A DNA stretch of 64,000 bases from Ramlibacter henchirensis (GTDB lineage Bacteria; Pseudomonadota; Gammaproteobacteria; Burkholderiales; Burkholderiaceae_C), in the NCBI RefSeq assembly GCF_004682015.1, contig NZ_SMLM01000002.1:1-64000 (forward strand). The letters are read 5' to 3'. Every line of letters starts with the position of its first letter. The stretch's first letter is position 1. The notes beneath the pieces were generated by a model. That model was not told the DNA's origin, did not search any database, and saw nothing but the letters and a program-made list of their open reading frames with translations. Shown here in pieces: positions 1 to 8,689 of this stretch. The translations under genes were made by a program, and so were the position numbers.

Positions 1-2026
1 GAGTGTCGGGGTCGCTCACGTCGAGCGCATAGATCAACTGCCCGCCCCGGCGCATGCCGACGTACAGGTACACCTTGTCGCCGTCCGCGGCGACCAGCTT
101 GCCGTCGCCGTTGACGTCGTTCTGGTACACCGACACGGCGCCGTCGGCGAAGTAGGGCTTGGGCTTCGCAGCATCGATCAGTTCGTCGTTGTCCCGCAGT
201 CGCTTGAGCTTCTTGAAGAACTCCGGGAAGACCATGCCCCACTTCTCGTAGCCGTCGGTGTCGTCCTGGCCGCCCTTCACCGCCCGGAAGATGCCGTCGT
301 TGGAGCCGTAGTACACGACCACGTCACGGTCACCCGCGGTGCGGTTGTAGTTCACCACCGCCGGCCGCGAATGCAGCAGGTCGCCGTGGATGTAGGCACG
401 GGCGTCCTCGTTGGACTCGTTCGTGTTCTCGTCTTCCAGGTTGTCCGCCCCGCGGATCCATTCGATCAGCGCGTCGCGTTCGAGCAGCGCAGCTCCCAAA
501 TTGCTGGCAGTGGGGCCATTTATGTTGAGGTTCGTCTGCGAAAAGCTGACCGTCGAGAGCGCGGCGCCCGCCACGCAGGCGCCGTTGCAGGTGTACAGCT
601 TGCGGCTGGAGCGCAGGGCCGAAGTCGCCAGGTCGGTGCGCATGCGCTGCGCCGCCCCGCCCTTCTCCACGACCGCGCCGTCGGGCGCATCGTTGCTGGA
701 GCCCGAAGCGAACCCCCAGTAGTTGGAGTTCTTGGTCCAGAAGCTGGTGATGTCCGGCAGCAGGAAGCCCTTGGCCGTGTCCTCGACCGGCTTCTTGTTG
801 CGATCGACCAGCACGGGGTCGAGCTTGGCGTCCAGGCCGATCTGGTACTGCTTCAGGTTGCCCGGCCAGCGCGGACGCGCATTCGGATCCGGACGGAACT
901 GGCCCATGTACACCTGGTTCAGGAACGTGCCCCGCACGTTCACGCTCACCGGCAGCGTCACTGCGGCGAACACGGAGTTCACCGGCTGCATCTTGCGCAG
1001 CGCGCTGAGGATCGCCTTCAGCACGGACTGCCCGTCCTCGCCCAGCGCGTACTCGCCGCCGCCCGCCAGCGCGGCGCTTTGCAGCAGGGCACGCGCGCTT
1101 TTCTGGCCGTTCGTGTTGAAGTTGTTGTCCTGTGGGTTCTGGATGGCGACGGTGTAGGTGGTCGCCTTCTGGTCGCCCGTGAGGGTCGACACGAGGTCGA
1201 TCCGGTTCAGCGTGCGGGCGTACTCGTCCAGCCAGTTCGACTGGTAGTTGCTGGGCGTGAACTTGATCGGGTCGCTGCTGAGCACGCCGCCCAGTCCGCT
1301 GAGCAGCGTGCGGGAGTCGCCGTCTTCGCTGGAGTCCGGCCCGCCGTTGCCGACGTAGATGATGTAGTTGGGCTGGCAGACGTCCCCGATCGGGCTGCGG
1401 TAGTTCGAGCCGTTCTTCGCGTCCGGGTCATAGACGCTGGTGCTGAAACCGGCGTAAGCCGGCTTGCCGCCGAAATACAGGTAGGCCTCGTGCATGGTCT
1501 TGGCATACGGGGCGTTGTTGGCGTTGGGGATGCCGTCCTTGACCGTGTTCCAGAGCTTGGTCCGGTTGTCGGTGACGTTCATGGGCCGGATGTGGGAGCG
1601 GACGTAGCCGCCCTTCGTGCCGCTCGACGGGTTCATCAACATCAGGCCCATGTTGATGTTCTTCACCATGTCGTCGACCTCCGCGCGCGTGTAGCAGCCG
1701 TCGGGCACGCGCGGCAGCTCGGGATCGGAGGGGACCGTGCAGGTCGGGAAATACGGCGACGTCAACGGATTGGTCAGGATGTGCAGCACGTCCTTGATCA
1801 GGTCCAGCTTCTTGTTGCCGGAGCCGTTGGGCAACGGCGTGATGCTGCTGTTGTTGGACGCCGCGTTGTCGACGACCAGCAGCAGGTTCGGCCGGGTGGC
1901 ATCACCCAGCGGGTTCCTCAGGAACAGGTCCACGTCCTCGGCCTGCACCGCCGACGTGGCCAGCAGCATGGACAGGCCTGCGAGGGCGAGCCTCGGCACG
2001 GTTTTGCGGCGAGCGTCAGTCTTCAT
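1..2026 (-). CDS. pilY1: Type IV pilus tip adhesin/biogenesis protein PilY1, partial (C-terminus off window)
   Basis: Secreted pilus-associated protein of the PilY1/PilC family, which sits at the pilus tip, promotes extension and mediates adhesion or surface sensing. The visible 675 codons start at an ATG with a GGAAGAGGA ribosome site and a Sec signal peptide (residues about 1-29, cleavage after VQA). A von Willebrand-A-like region begins near residue 45; D53-N-A-A-S is a variant of the MIDAS DxSxS motif. Near the left edge lies DVNGDGKLVAAD, an EF-like calcium loop typical of the C-terminal beta-propeller, followed by propeller residues. Family members usually exceed 1000 residues, so roughly a third or more is missing. 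It is the last visible gene of the minor-pilin operon, 22 bp after pilX, which supports the call strongly. Confidence 0.9.
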   Translation of the reverse strand, partial: MKTDARRKTVPRLALAGLSMLLATSAVQAEDVDLFLRNPLGDATRPNLLLVVDNAASNNSSITPLPNGSGNKKLDLIKDVLHILTNPLTSPYFPTCTVPSDPELPRVPDGCYTRAEVDDMVKNINMGLMLMNPSSGTKGGYVRSHIRPMNVTDNRTKLWNTVKDGIPNANNAPYAKTMHEAYLYFGGKPAYAGFSTSVYDPDAKNGSNYRSPIGDVCQPNYIIYVGNGGPDSSEDGDSRTLLSGLGGVLSSDPIKFTPSNYQSNWLDEYARTLNRIDLVSTLTGDQKATTYTVAIQNPQDNNFNTNGQKSARALLQSAALAGGGEYALGEDGQSVLKAILSALRKMQPVNSVFAAVTLPVSVNVRGTFLNQVYMGQFRPDPNARPRWPGNLKQYQIGLDAKLDPVLVDRNKKPVEDTAKGFLLPDITSFWTKNSNYWGFASGSSNDAPDGAVVEKGGAAQRMRTDLATSALRSSRKLYTCNGACVAGAALSTVSFSQTNLNINGPTASNLGAALLERDALIEWIRGADNLEDENTNESNEDARAYIHGDLLHSRPAVVNYNRTAGDRDVVVYYGSNDGIFRAVKGGQDDTDGYEKWGMVFPEFFKKLKRLRDNDELIDAAKPKPYFADGAVSVYQNDVNGDGKLVAADGDKVYLYVGMRRGGQLIYALDVSDPDT

Positions 2027-2048
2027 GGGAGTCCTCTTCCGTCGAGGT

Positions 2049-2546
2049 CTAGGGGCAGGGATTGGGATCCGACTGCATGACCAGGCGAACGCCCTGGTGC
2101 ACGACGACGCGGGCGCCCGTGCCGGCGCCCGAAGCGGTCGCGGCGATGTCCCAGTGCGTGTCCACGTAGCCCGAGTTGTTCCCGGGCGGCAGGTTCTGGA
2201 TGTAGATGTTGGGGTTCGAGTCCGGGCTGGTATTGGCCTCGATCGCCACGCTGCGGATGCATTCGGGCGCGCCCAGCGCCACCGTTACGCCGTATTCGTC
2301 CTGCGCCACGTTGGTGGCCGCGGGAGCGAGGAAGATGGTGTCGCTGCTGATCAGGCGCTCGATCGCGCGCTCGGCCGACGCTTCCGCCTCGGCCTCGGAC
2401 TGCATGTTGCCCACCGCCTTGAGGTTGTTGTTGCTCATGCGGAAGGCCACCGCCACCGAGAACATCAACAGGGTCAGGAAGACGATGCCCATGACCAGGG
2501 TGGCGCCGCGCTGGCGGCGCCGGGACGAGCAAGGCAAGGTCCTCAT
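2049..2546 (-). CDS. pilX: Type IV pilus minor pilin PilX
   Basis: 165-residue minor pilin-like protein of the PilX_N family, part of the priming complex at the pilus tip with PilV, PilW and PilY1. The N-terminus reads RQRGATLVMG followed by a hydrophobic helix (to about residue 37), like a prepilin, but the residue five after the Gly cleavage site is Met rather than Glu, as is common in PilX. The C-terminal half is a short globular region with two cysteines. The start codon overlaps the pilW stop as ATGA, so translation is probably coupled, and pilY1 follows 22 bp downstream. The call rests on the leader, the size and the position between pilW and pilY1. Confidence 0.85.
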   Translation of the reverse strand: MRTLPCSSRRRQRGATLVMGIVFLTLLMFSVAVAFRMSNNNLKAVGNMQSEAEAEASAERAIERLISSDTIFLAPAATNVAQDEYGVTVALGAPECIRSVAIEANTSPDSNPNIYIQNLPPGNNSGYVDTHWDIAATASGAGTGARVVVHQGVRLVMQSDPNPCP

Positions 2547-3649
2547 GGCGTTTCCCGGCGCGACGACGGATTGACCACCCGCACGGTGGTGGTGAACACG
2601 TGGCGCTTGTAGTTGTCGTTGGCGGCGGCGATGGCCAGCGGCCCCACCGTGTAGGCCTTGTCGTCCGTGTGCCCCGCGGTCGGCTCGATGTTGCGGGCGA
2701 GCAGGTGCAGCTTCATCGAGACCACGTTGCCCAGCACCGCGAGGTCGCAGGCCGGCGCACAGGCGACGTACCGGTCGGCGTTGCCGTCGCCGGGGTTGGT
2801 GGCGCCGATCGGCAGGCCGTTGGAGCCCAGGTCGTCCACGCCCAGCTCCACCTTGAAGGCCTGGATGCCGTCCACCATCGGTTCGGGCTGCTGGAAACTG
2901 CCGTTCACCAGCCTCACGCGATAGAGCGTCGGGACGCCGGCCGCGCTGTTGGCGACGTAGTAGACGTTGACCAGCATCTTGCGGCGCCCCGTTTCGGTCG
3001 CGCAGTTCTTCGTGCGGATATGCGTGCCGGCGCCGAGCCGGGCGTCCAGTTCGGCCTTGGATTCCACGACATAGGCGGGCTCCGGCGGCGCCGCCGTGCG
3101 GCAGCTCGAGATCTGGAGGTGCGGGCCCGTGTCGGTCCCGCCGTCGCAGCCCACGCCGGAGATGCAGCTGCTGGCCCGGCGGACGATCAGCACGTCGCTC
3201 TGCGCGATCACGTTGGCGAGCGACGCGCCACAGCCTGCCAGGGCGGTGCCGTCGCTGTAGGCGTGGACCGGAATGGAGAGCAGGTTGTCCCGGTAGGCGG
3301 CGCGCGCGGCCGCGTCCGCCGGCCAGTCGGCATAGGCCACGCAGGGATCGGGCACCGCCGTGGGCTCGATCACGTCCAGCGGCCCCCAGAAACCGGCCTG
3401 CGCGACGTCTTCCTGCAGCAGCTGCATGGCGAAGCGGCCGTTCTCGATCAGCTGGTTGGTCTTCGTCATCTCGTTGTTCGTGCGGGTGACGTTCCCGTAC
3501 AGCGCCACCAGCGCCGTCAGGACCACCAGCCCCAGGGAGATCGAGACCAGCAGCTCGACCAGCGAAAGGCCGCGCGCGCGCCGTGCGGCAGACGCCGCCC
3601 GGGCGGGCCGCGGCCGGCCGGCGCGGTGGGAAGGGGTGGCGGTGTGCAT
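2543..3649 (-). CDS. pilW: Type IV pilus minor pilin PilW
   Basis: 368-residue PilW-family minor pilin. A long basic leader of 27 residues ends in RARG, then LSLVELLVSISLGL forms the prepilin helix with Glu at +5; PilD would cut after the Gly and methylate the new N-terminus. The remaining ~330 residues are a large cysteine-containing globular domain, matching the usual PilW size. I chose the ATG at 3649 because it gives a plausible leader and lies 5 bp after the pilV stop; the frame is open further upstream (to 3982), but that extension would overlap pilV. The stop overlaps the pilX ATG. It acts in the inner membrane and at the pilus tip with PilV, PilX and PilY1. Confidence 0.88.
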   Translation of the reverse strand: MHTATPSHRAGRPRPARAASAARRARGLSLVELLVSISLGLVVLTALVALYGNVTRTNNEMTKTNQLIENGRFAMQLLQEDVAQAGFWGPLDVIEPTAVPDPCVAYADWPADAAARAAYRDNLLSIPVHAYSDGTALAGCGASLANVIAQSDVLIVRRASSCISGVGCDGGTDTGPHLQISSCRTAAPPEPAYVVESKAELDARLGAGTHIRTKNCATETGRRKMLVNVYYVANSAAGVPTLYRVRLVNGSFQQPEPMVDGIQAFKVELGVDDLGSNGLPIGATNPGDGNADRYVACAPACDLAVLGNVVSMKLHLLARNIEPTAGHTDDKAYTVGPLAIAAANDNYKRHVFTTTVRVVNPSSRRETP

Positions 3650-3654
3650 GGAGC

Positions 3655-4257
3655 TCACTTCAGGTTGGCGATCCGGATCACGGTGGAGACCACCCGGCGG
3701 CACAGGTCGCCCTGGCAAGGCGTGCCGGCGGCGCCGTTGTAGAGGCCGGCGGCGCAGGTTTCGGCGGGAGCGGCGATCGGCGTCAGCCCCTGCCAGGCGA
3801 CCGAGACGCGGACGGTCTGGTCGCCCGTCGGACCGACGCCCAAGGATTCCACGCAGCCGCGGCCGCCGACCATGGCGCCCACGCTGGCGCCGCCCACCGT
3901 CTCGGACGCGCCCTGCAGGGCCAGGCACCACTGGCGCACGTCCCGCAGCACGCGGGTGGACGCCGGCGTCGCATCCGGGCACACCATGCCGGCGCCCAGG
4001 GGCGTCCCCACCGGCGCGTAATCCGCGTAGTTGGCGACTTCGAGCCGGTTGGCCTCGATGCGGCCGCGCAGGTCGTCCAACAGCAGCAGCGCCTGCGTGC
4101 GCTGGTACGACTCCATCTCGGTGGACTGCAGCTTGGCCTGCAATCCGACCATCCCCAGGAGGCCGAGGGCGATGATCACAAGCGTGACGAGGACCTCGAT
4201 CATCGAGGCGCCGCGCCCGGAGCGCACGCGCGGCCGGGGCTTGCGCGAGCTCACCAT
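3655..4257 (-). CDS. pilV: Type IV pilus modification/minor pilin PilV
   Basis: 200-residue minor pilin. The leader ends SGRG, followed by ASMIEVLVTLVIIALGLLG, a prepilin helix with Glu at position +5. The globular part carries several cysteines (for example CPDATP and the C-terminal region near CRRVV), typical of PilV in betaproteobacteria. The ATG at 4257 overlaps the end of pilE by seven bases. PilV is one of the core minor pilins that initiate pilus assembly from the inner membrane. Order pilE-pilV-pilW-pilX-pilY1 is a conserved betaproteobacterial arrangement, although in many genomes pilE closes the operon rather than opening it. Confidence 0.88.
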   Translation of the reverse strand: MVSSRKPRPRVRSGRGASMIEVLVTLVIIALGLLGMVGLQAKLQSTEMESYQRTQALLLLDDLRGRIEANRLEVANYADYAPVGTPLGAGMVCPDATPASTRVLRDVRQWCLALQGASETVGGASVGAMVGGRGCVESLGVGPTGDQTVRVSVAWQGLTPIAAPAETCAAGLYNGAAGTPCQGDLCRRVVSTVIRIANLK

Positions 4258-4643
4258 TTGCCGGCCGGCGTCTTCACGCCGTCGCTGGTGTAGCCCAGGT
4301 CGCCGTCCACGGCCTGCGCGCCGATCGCCGTGAAGGTGATCGTGTACGAGGGCACGGTTCCGGCGCCCACCGTCACCGACGGCGTGTACCGGCCGACCAG
4401 GTCCGCCGGCAGCGCGTAGCCGCTGGCCGTCAACGTGGCGTACGGGACGTAGGCCCGGGTCGAGATCAGGAACTGCTGCTCGCGGTTGGCGATGTCCAGC
4501 ATCTGGGCCTGCGCCGCGCGGCGCGCCCCTTTGCGCACGTGTTCCGTGTACGACGGATACGCGATCGCCGACAGGATGGCGATGATGGCGACCGTGATCA
4601 TCAGTTCGATCAGGGTGAAACCACGAGAACGGCGTTCGACCAA
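4251..4643 (-). CDS. pilE: Type IV pilin protein, PilE-like minor pilin
   Basis: 130-residue type IVa pilin. An eight-residue basic leader (MVERRSRG) precedes FTLIELMITVAIIAILSAIAYPSY, the canonical prepilin helix with Glu5 and Pro22. The rest is a short pilin head of the PilE/ComP type without an obvious disulfide-bounded loop, so it is more probably a minor pilin than the major subunit. No ATG is available upstream; the start is a TTG preceded by GAGGGG at 8 bp spacing. It is first in the operon and faces ribD across a 145-bp divergent intergenic region that should carry the promoter. Which pilin it is functionally (PilE versus FimU-like) cannot be settled from sequence alone. Confidence 0.82.
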   Translation of the reverse strand: MVERRSRGFTLIELMITVAIIAILSAIAYPSYTEHVRKGARRAAQAQMLDIANREQQFLISTRAYVPYATLTASGYALPADLVGRYTPSVTVGAGTVPSYTITFTAIGAQAVDGDLGYTSDGVKTPAGKW

Positions 4644-4788
4644 TTGGATCCCCTCGGGGCGTTGTCTTTGGGGCGCAGTGTAGGAAGCTCAGCCGCAGCG
4701 GCGAACCGGGTCGGGACGGGCGGCTGGTTCAAATGGATGAGCGGTCCCGTCACGCAGCCCCCTGGGATCGATCGTCGACAATGGCCCC

Positions 4789-5898
4789 ATGAGCGCAGCC
4801 CGCCCGGACCTCACCGCCCTCGCCCTCGCGCAGGCCAGGCAGGCGCTGTGGCTGTCCAGCCCCAACCCGCGGGTCGGTTGCGTCGTGTGCGATCCGGCCG
4901 GCAACGTCCTGGGCCAGGGCCACACGCAACGGGTCGGCGGCCCGCACGCGGAGATCATGGCGTTGCGGGATGCGGCGGCGAAGGGCCACGACGTGCGCGG
5001 TGCCACCGCCTACGTCACGCTGGAGCCCTGCTCGCATCACGGCCGCACCGGCCCCTGCTGCGACGCCCTGGTCGAGGCGGGCATCGGCCGGGTGGTCGCC
5101 TCGATCGCCGATCCCAATCCGCTCGTCTCCGGCCAGGGGTTCGAGCGCCTGCTGGCCGCCGGGATCGAGGTGGAGGTCGGCCCGGGCGGGGCCGAATCGC
5201 GCGAGCTCAATCTGGGCTTCTTCAGCCGCATGGTCCGCAAGACGCCGTGGGTGCGCCTCAAGGTCGCCGCGTCGCTGGACGGCACGACGGCGCTGGAGGA
5301 CGGGACCAGCCAGTGGATCACCTCGGAAGCGGCCCGGGCCGACGGGCACGCCTGGCGCGCCCGCGCCTGCGCCGTGCTCACCGGCATCGGCACCGTGCTG
5401 GAGGACGACCCGCAGCTGGATGTCCGCCTGCCCGATGCGCCCCGCCAGCCCCATGCGGTGCTCGTGGACAGCCGGTTGGAGCTGCCCTTGGCGGCGCGCA
5501 TCCTGCGGCCTGACCGCAAGCTCCTGGTCTACGCCGCGATCGCCGACGCCCAGAAGCAGGCCGCGCTGGAGGCCCGGGGAGCCACGGTGATCCTGCTGCC
5601 GGGCCCTGGCGGCAAGGTCGACCTGGCCGCCATGCTGCGAGACCTGGCGCAGCGGGAGGTCAACGAACTGCACGTGGAAGCCGGCCACAAGCTGAACGGC
5701 TCGCTCGTGCGCGAAGGCCTCGTCGACGAATTCCTGGTCTACCTGGCGCCCAGGCTGCTCGGGCCGGGCCGGGGAATGGCCTCGCTCGCGCCGCTCGGCG
5801 AGCTCTCGCAGGCCGTCCAGCTGCAATTCCAGTCGGCCGAACCGGTCGGCCCCGACCTGCGGGTGCTGGCGCGCATCCCGGGGCGAGGCGCTTTCTAG
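4789..5898 (+). CDS. ribD: Bifunctional riboflavin biosynthesis deaminase/reductase RibD
   Basis: 369 residues, the usual length. It converts 2,5-diamino-6-ribosylamino-pyrimidinone phosphate by deamination and then NADPH-dependent reduction of the ribosyl side chain. The N-terminal deaminase domain (1-145) has the zinc signature H53-A-E and P80-C81 ... C90. The C-terminal reductase domain (about 150-365) begins PWVRLKVAASLDG and contains ITSEAARADGHAWRA. The ATG at 4789 is the first in frame and gives a normal N-terminus. It is the first gene of a tight plus-strand run; ribE follows 44 bp later. No FMN riboswitch is recognisable in the 145-bp upstream region. Confidence 0.96.
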   Translation: MSAARPDLTALALAQARQALWLSSPNPRVGCVVCDPAGNVLGQGHTQRVGGPHAEIMALRDAAAKGHDVRGATAYVTLEPCSHHGRTGPCCDALVEAGIGRVVASIADPNPLVSGQGFERLLAAGIEVEVGPGGAESRELNLGFFSRMVRKTPWVRLKVAASLDGTTALEDGTSQWITSEAARADGHAWRARACAVLTGIGTVLEDDPQLDVRLPDAPRQPHAVLVDSRLELPLAARILRPDRKLLVYAAIADAQKQAALEARGATVILLPGPGGKVDLAAMLRDLAQREVNELHVEAGHKLNGSLVREGLVDEFLVYLAPRLLGPGRGMASLAPLGELSQAVQLQFQSAEPVGPDLRVLARIPGRGAF

Positions 5899-5942
5899 GT
5901 GTTTGCCCGAAGGGGCATCTCGGCCTCTGCGAAAATGCCGGG

Positions 5943-6578
5943 ATGTTCACCGGAATCATCACCGGCGTGGGGCGCATCGCCGCCGTCCACGACCTCGGCG
6001 CCACGCGTCAGCACGGCAAGCGCATCACCGTCGAGGCGCCCGCCGGCTACCTGGAGGACGTGGGCCTGGGCGACAGCATCGCGCTCAACGGCGCCTGCAT
6101 GACGGTCACCAGCCTCGACGCGGCGCAGCGCCGCTTCACCTTCGACGTCTCCGCCGAATCGCTGGACAAGACCAGCGGCCTCGCCGAGCCCGGCCCCGTC
6201 AACCTCGAAAAGGCGCTGCGCGCGCACGACCGCCTGGGCGGGCACATCGTCGCCGGCCACGTGGACGGCATCGGCACGGTCAGCCACTTCGCGCCGGTGG
6301 GCGAAAGCCACGAGATGCGCATCCTCGCGCCCTCCTCCCTCGCCAGGTACCTCGCCTACAAGGGCTCCATCACCGTCAACGGCGTGAGCCTGACCGTCAA
6401 CGCGGTGCGCGATTCGGCCCAAGGCTGCGAACTGAGCATCAACCTGATCCCGCACACCGTGCACAACACCGCCCTCCACGCCCTCAAGCCCGGCAGCCGC
6501 GTCAACCTGGAAATCGACCTGATCGCGCGCTACGTCGAGCGCATGCTGGGCGCCGGCGCCTCGAAGGTGGCGGCATGA
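5943..6578 (+). CDS. ribE: Riboflavin synthase alpha subunit
   Basis: 211 residues, normal for the family. It dismutates two 6,7-dimethyl-8-ribityllumazine molecules into riboflavin plus the pyrimidinedione. The N-terminus [10 protein letters not shown] is diagnostic, and two lumazine-binding barrels follow (about 1-97 and 98-205), with GACMTV in the first and GVSLTV in the second at equivalent places. The stop overlaps the next ATG as ATGA, suggesting coupled translation with the DHBP synthase gene. The symbol ribE follows the usage in which ribH is lumazine synthase; some annotators call the same gene ribC. Confidence 0.96.
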   Translation: MFTGIITGVGRIAAVHDLGATRQHGKRITVEAPAGYLEDVGLGDSIALNGACMTVTSLDAAQRRFTFDVSAESLDKTSGLAEPGPVNLEKALRAHDRLGGHIVAGHVDGIGTVSHFAPVGESHEMRILAPSSLARYLAYKGSITVNGVSLTVNAVRDSAQGCELSINLIPHTVHNTALHALKPGSRVNLEIDLIARYVERMLGAGASKVAA

Positions 6579-7702
6579 AGCACACGGGCGGCATCGCGGC
6601 CATCGCGCCGGTCCAGGAGATCGTGGCCGAGCTCCAGGCCGGCCGCATGGTGATCCTGGTCGACGAGGAAGACCGCGAGAACGAAGGTGACCTGGTGCTG
6701 GCCGCCGAACACGTCACGCCGGAAGCGATCAACTTCATGGCCCGCTTCGGCCGCGGCCTGATCTGCCTGACGCTCACCCGCGAGCGCTGCGAACGCCTGC
6801 GCCTGCCGCCGATGGTGGCGCGCAACGGCACCAAGATGGGCACCGCGTTCACCGTCTCGATCGAGGCGGCCGAGGGCGTGACCACCGGGATCTCCGCTGC
6901 CGACCGCGCTCGCACGGTGCAGGCCGCCGTCGCCCGCAACGCACGGCCCGAGGACCTGGTGCAGCCCGGCCACATCTTCCCGCTGCAGGCGGTGGACGGT
7001 GGCGTGCTGATGCGCGCCGGCCATACCGAGGCCGGTTGCGATCTCGCCGCCATGGCGGGCCTCACGCCCGCCGCCGTGATCTGCGAGATCATGAAGGACG
7101 ACGGCACCATGGCCCGCCTGCCGGACCTGCAGGTCTTCGCGGCCGAGCACGGGCTGAAGATCGGCACCATCGCCGACCTGATCGAATACCGCAGCCGCAA
7201 CGAATCGCTGGTCGAGAAGGTGGGCTCGCGCCCGCTGCAGACAAGCTGGGGCCGCTTCACCGCGCACGCCTGGCAGGACAAGCCCAGCCAGGGCCTGCAC
7301 CTGGCTCTGGTGCTGGGGGAATGGAGCCCCGAGGAATCGGTCTGCGTGCGGGTGCACGAACCGCTCTCGGTGCTGGACGCGCTGGAGACCGGCCGGCCGA
7401 TGCACTCCTGGAGCCTGGATGCCAGCCTGCAGCACATCGCGCGCGCCGGCAAGGGCGTGGCCGTGCTGCTCAATTGCGGCGAATCGGCGCAGCAGCTGCT
7501 GGCGCAGTTCGAGGGCACGGCGCGCGCGTCGCAGGCGCCCGAGCGCGGACGCATGGACCTGCGCACCTACGGCATCGGCGCGCAGATCCTTCGCGATTGC
7601 GGCGTGCACCGCATGACGCTGATGGGAACGCCCCGCCGCCTGCCCAGCATGGCCGGCTACGGCCTCGAGATCACGGGGCACCTGGCCCCGCTGCAACGAT
7701 AG
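6575..7702 (+). CDS. ribB: 3,4-dihydroxy-2-butanone 4-phosphate synthase with degenerate GTP cyclohydrolase II domain (RibBX type)
   Basis: 375 residues. Domain one (about 10-210) is DHBP synthase, making the four-carbon unit from ribulose 5-phosphate; it shows [13 protein letters not shown] and the H-T-E-A-G-C region. Domain two (about 220-375) aligns in order with GTP cyclohydrolase II but lacks its zinc cysteines: where RibA has ECLTGD and then RCDCG, this protein reads [12 protein letters not shown] and HSWSLD. Such proteins are known in Proteobacteria as RibBX, with DHBP synthase activity only; a separate ribA would then be needed elsewhere. The start overlaps the ribE stop. Annotation pipelines often label it RibBA, which overstates what the sequence supports. 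Confidence 0.92.
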   Translation: MKHTGGIAAIAPVQEIVAELQAGRMVILVDEEDRENEGDLVLAAEHVTPEAINFMARFGRGLICLTLTRERCERLRLPPMVARNGTKMGTAFTVSIEAAEGVTTGISAADRARTVQAAVARNARPEDLVQPGHIFPLQAVDGGVLMRAGHTEAGCDLAAMAGLTPAAVICEIMKDDGTMARLPDLQVFAAEHGLKIGTIADLIEYRSRNESLVEKVGSRPLQTSWGRFTAHAWQDKPSQGLHLALVLGEWSPEESVCVRVHEPLSVLDALETGRPMHSWSLDASLQHIARAGKGVAVLLNCGESAQQLLAQFEGTARASQAPERGRMDLRTYGIGAQILRDCGVHRMTLMGTPRRLPSMAGYGLEITGHLAPLQR

Positions 7703-7709
7703 GAACACC

Positions 7710-8171
7710 ATGTTTGGCGCAGAAAAGGGCAAGGCCGAGGGTCTGCAGGGCAAGGGCCTGCGCATCGGCATCGTGCAGGCCCGCTTCAACGAGAGCATCA
7801 CCGACGCCTTGTCGCAGGCCTGCCGGGGCGAGCTGGCCCGGCTGGGCGTGGAAGCCGAGGACATCGACCAGGTCTTCGTGCCCGGCGCGCTGGAGATCCC
7901 GCTGGCCCTGCAGGCGCTGGCCGGCAAGCGCCGCTACCACGCCCTCGTGGCGCTGGGCTGCGTCATCCGCGGCGAGACCTACCACTTCGAGCTGGTGGCC
8001 AACGAATCCGCCGCCGGCGTGACCCGCGTGTCGCTGGACCACAAGCTGCCGGTCGCCAACGTGATCCTCACCACCGAGAACCTGGCCCAGGCCATCGCCC
8101 GCCAGACCGAAAAGGGCGTGGACGCCGCCCGCGTGGTCGTGGAGATGGCCAACCTGCTGGCCCGGATGTGA
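7710..8171 (+). CDS. ribH: 6,7-dimethyl-8-ribityllumazine synthase
   Basis: 153 residues, the standard length. It condenses the pyrimidinedione from the RibD branch with dihydroxybutanone phosphate from the preceding enzyme and forms an icosahedral or pentameric shell. Visible motifs are [20 protein letters not shown], the [13 protein letters not shown] segment with the catalytic His, and the C-terminal [11 protein letters not shown]. The ATG lies 7 bp after the previous stop. Its stop overlaps the nusB start (TGATG). Confidence 0.96.
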   Translation: MFGAEKGKAEGLQGKGLRIGIVQARFNESITDALSQACRGELARLGVEAEDIDQVFVPGALEIPLALQALAGKRRYHALVALGCVIRGETYHFELVANESAAGVTRVSLDHKLPVANVILTTENLAQAIARQTEKGVDAARVVVEMANLLARM

Positions 8172-8689
8172 TGGACGAAGAACGCAAGCCCCTGCCCAAG
8201 GCGCCCGGCCGCACCGCGACAGGCGCCCGCAAGGCATCGGCCAAGTCGGCCCGCACGCGGGCGCGCGAGTTCGCGCTGCAGGCCCTCTACCAGCACCTGG
8301 TCGGCCGCAACGATGCCCAGTCCATCGACCATTTCACCCGCGACCTGTCCGGCTTCCACAAGGCCGACTCGGTGCACTACGACGCGCTGCTGCACGGCTG
8401 CATCGAGCGGGGGCAGGAGCTCGATGCGCTGATCACCCCGCTGCTCGACCGCAAGCTGCAGGAGATCTCCCCGATCGAGCATGCCGTGATGTGGATCGGC
8501 GTGTACGAGTTCCAGAACGCCGCCGACGTGCCCTGGCGCGTGGTGATCAACGAGTGCGTGGAACTCGCCAAGGAATTCGGCGGCACCGACGGCCACAAGT
8601 ACGTGAACGCCGTGCTCAACGGCCTGGCGCCCAAGCTGCGCGCGGCCGAGGTCGAGGCGGACAAGGCCTCCGGCAAGGCCCGGCCATGA
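8171..8689 (+). CDS. nusB: Transcription antitermination factor NusB
   Basis: 172 residues. NusB binds boxA RNA with S10 (NusE) and supports rRNA antitermination. The basic N-terminus leads into [17 protein letters not shown], the family's opening helix, and the end holds [14 protein letters not shown], which matches the conserved C-terminal motif. A GTG three bases upstream is also in frame, but the ATG at 8171 that overlaps the ribH stop is preferred. ribH-nusB linkage is conserved widely in bacteria, which adds confidence. The gene then overlaps the aminotransferase start (ATGA). Confidence 0.95.
   Translation: MDEERKPLPKAPGRTATGARKASAKSARTRAREFALQALYQHLVGRNDAQSIDHFTRDLSGFHKADSVHYDALLHGCIERGQELDALITPLLDRKLQEISPIEHAVMWIGVYEFQNAADVPWRVVINECVELAKEFGGTDGHKYVNAVLNGLAPKLRAAEVEADKASGKARP

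Noticed and set aside
371..2080. 569-codon frame opposite pilY1
   Set aside because: Composition is Arg/Val/Gln/His-rich without domains; pilY1 with signal peptide and ribosome site explains the region.
4644..4788. Possible FMN riboswitch upstream of ribD
   Set aside because: The conserved AGGAUAUG-type core and its pairing elements are not found in the 145-bp gap.
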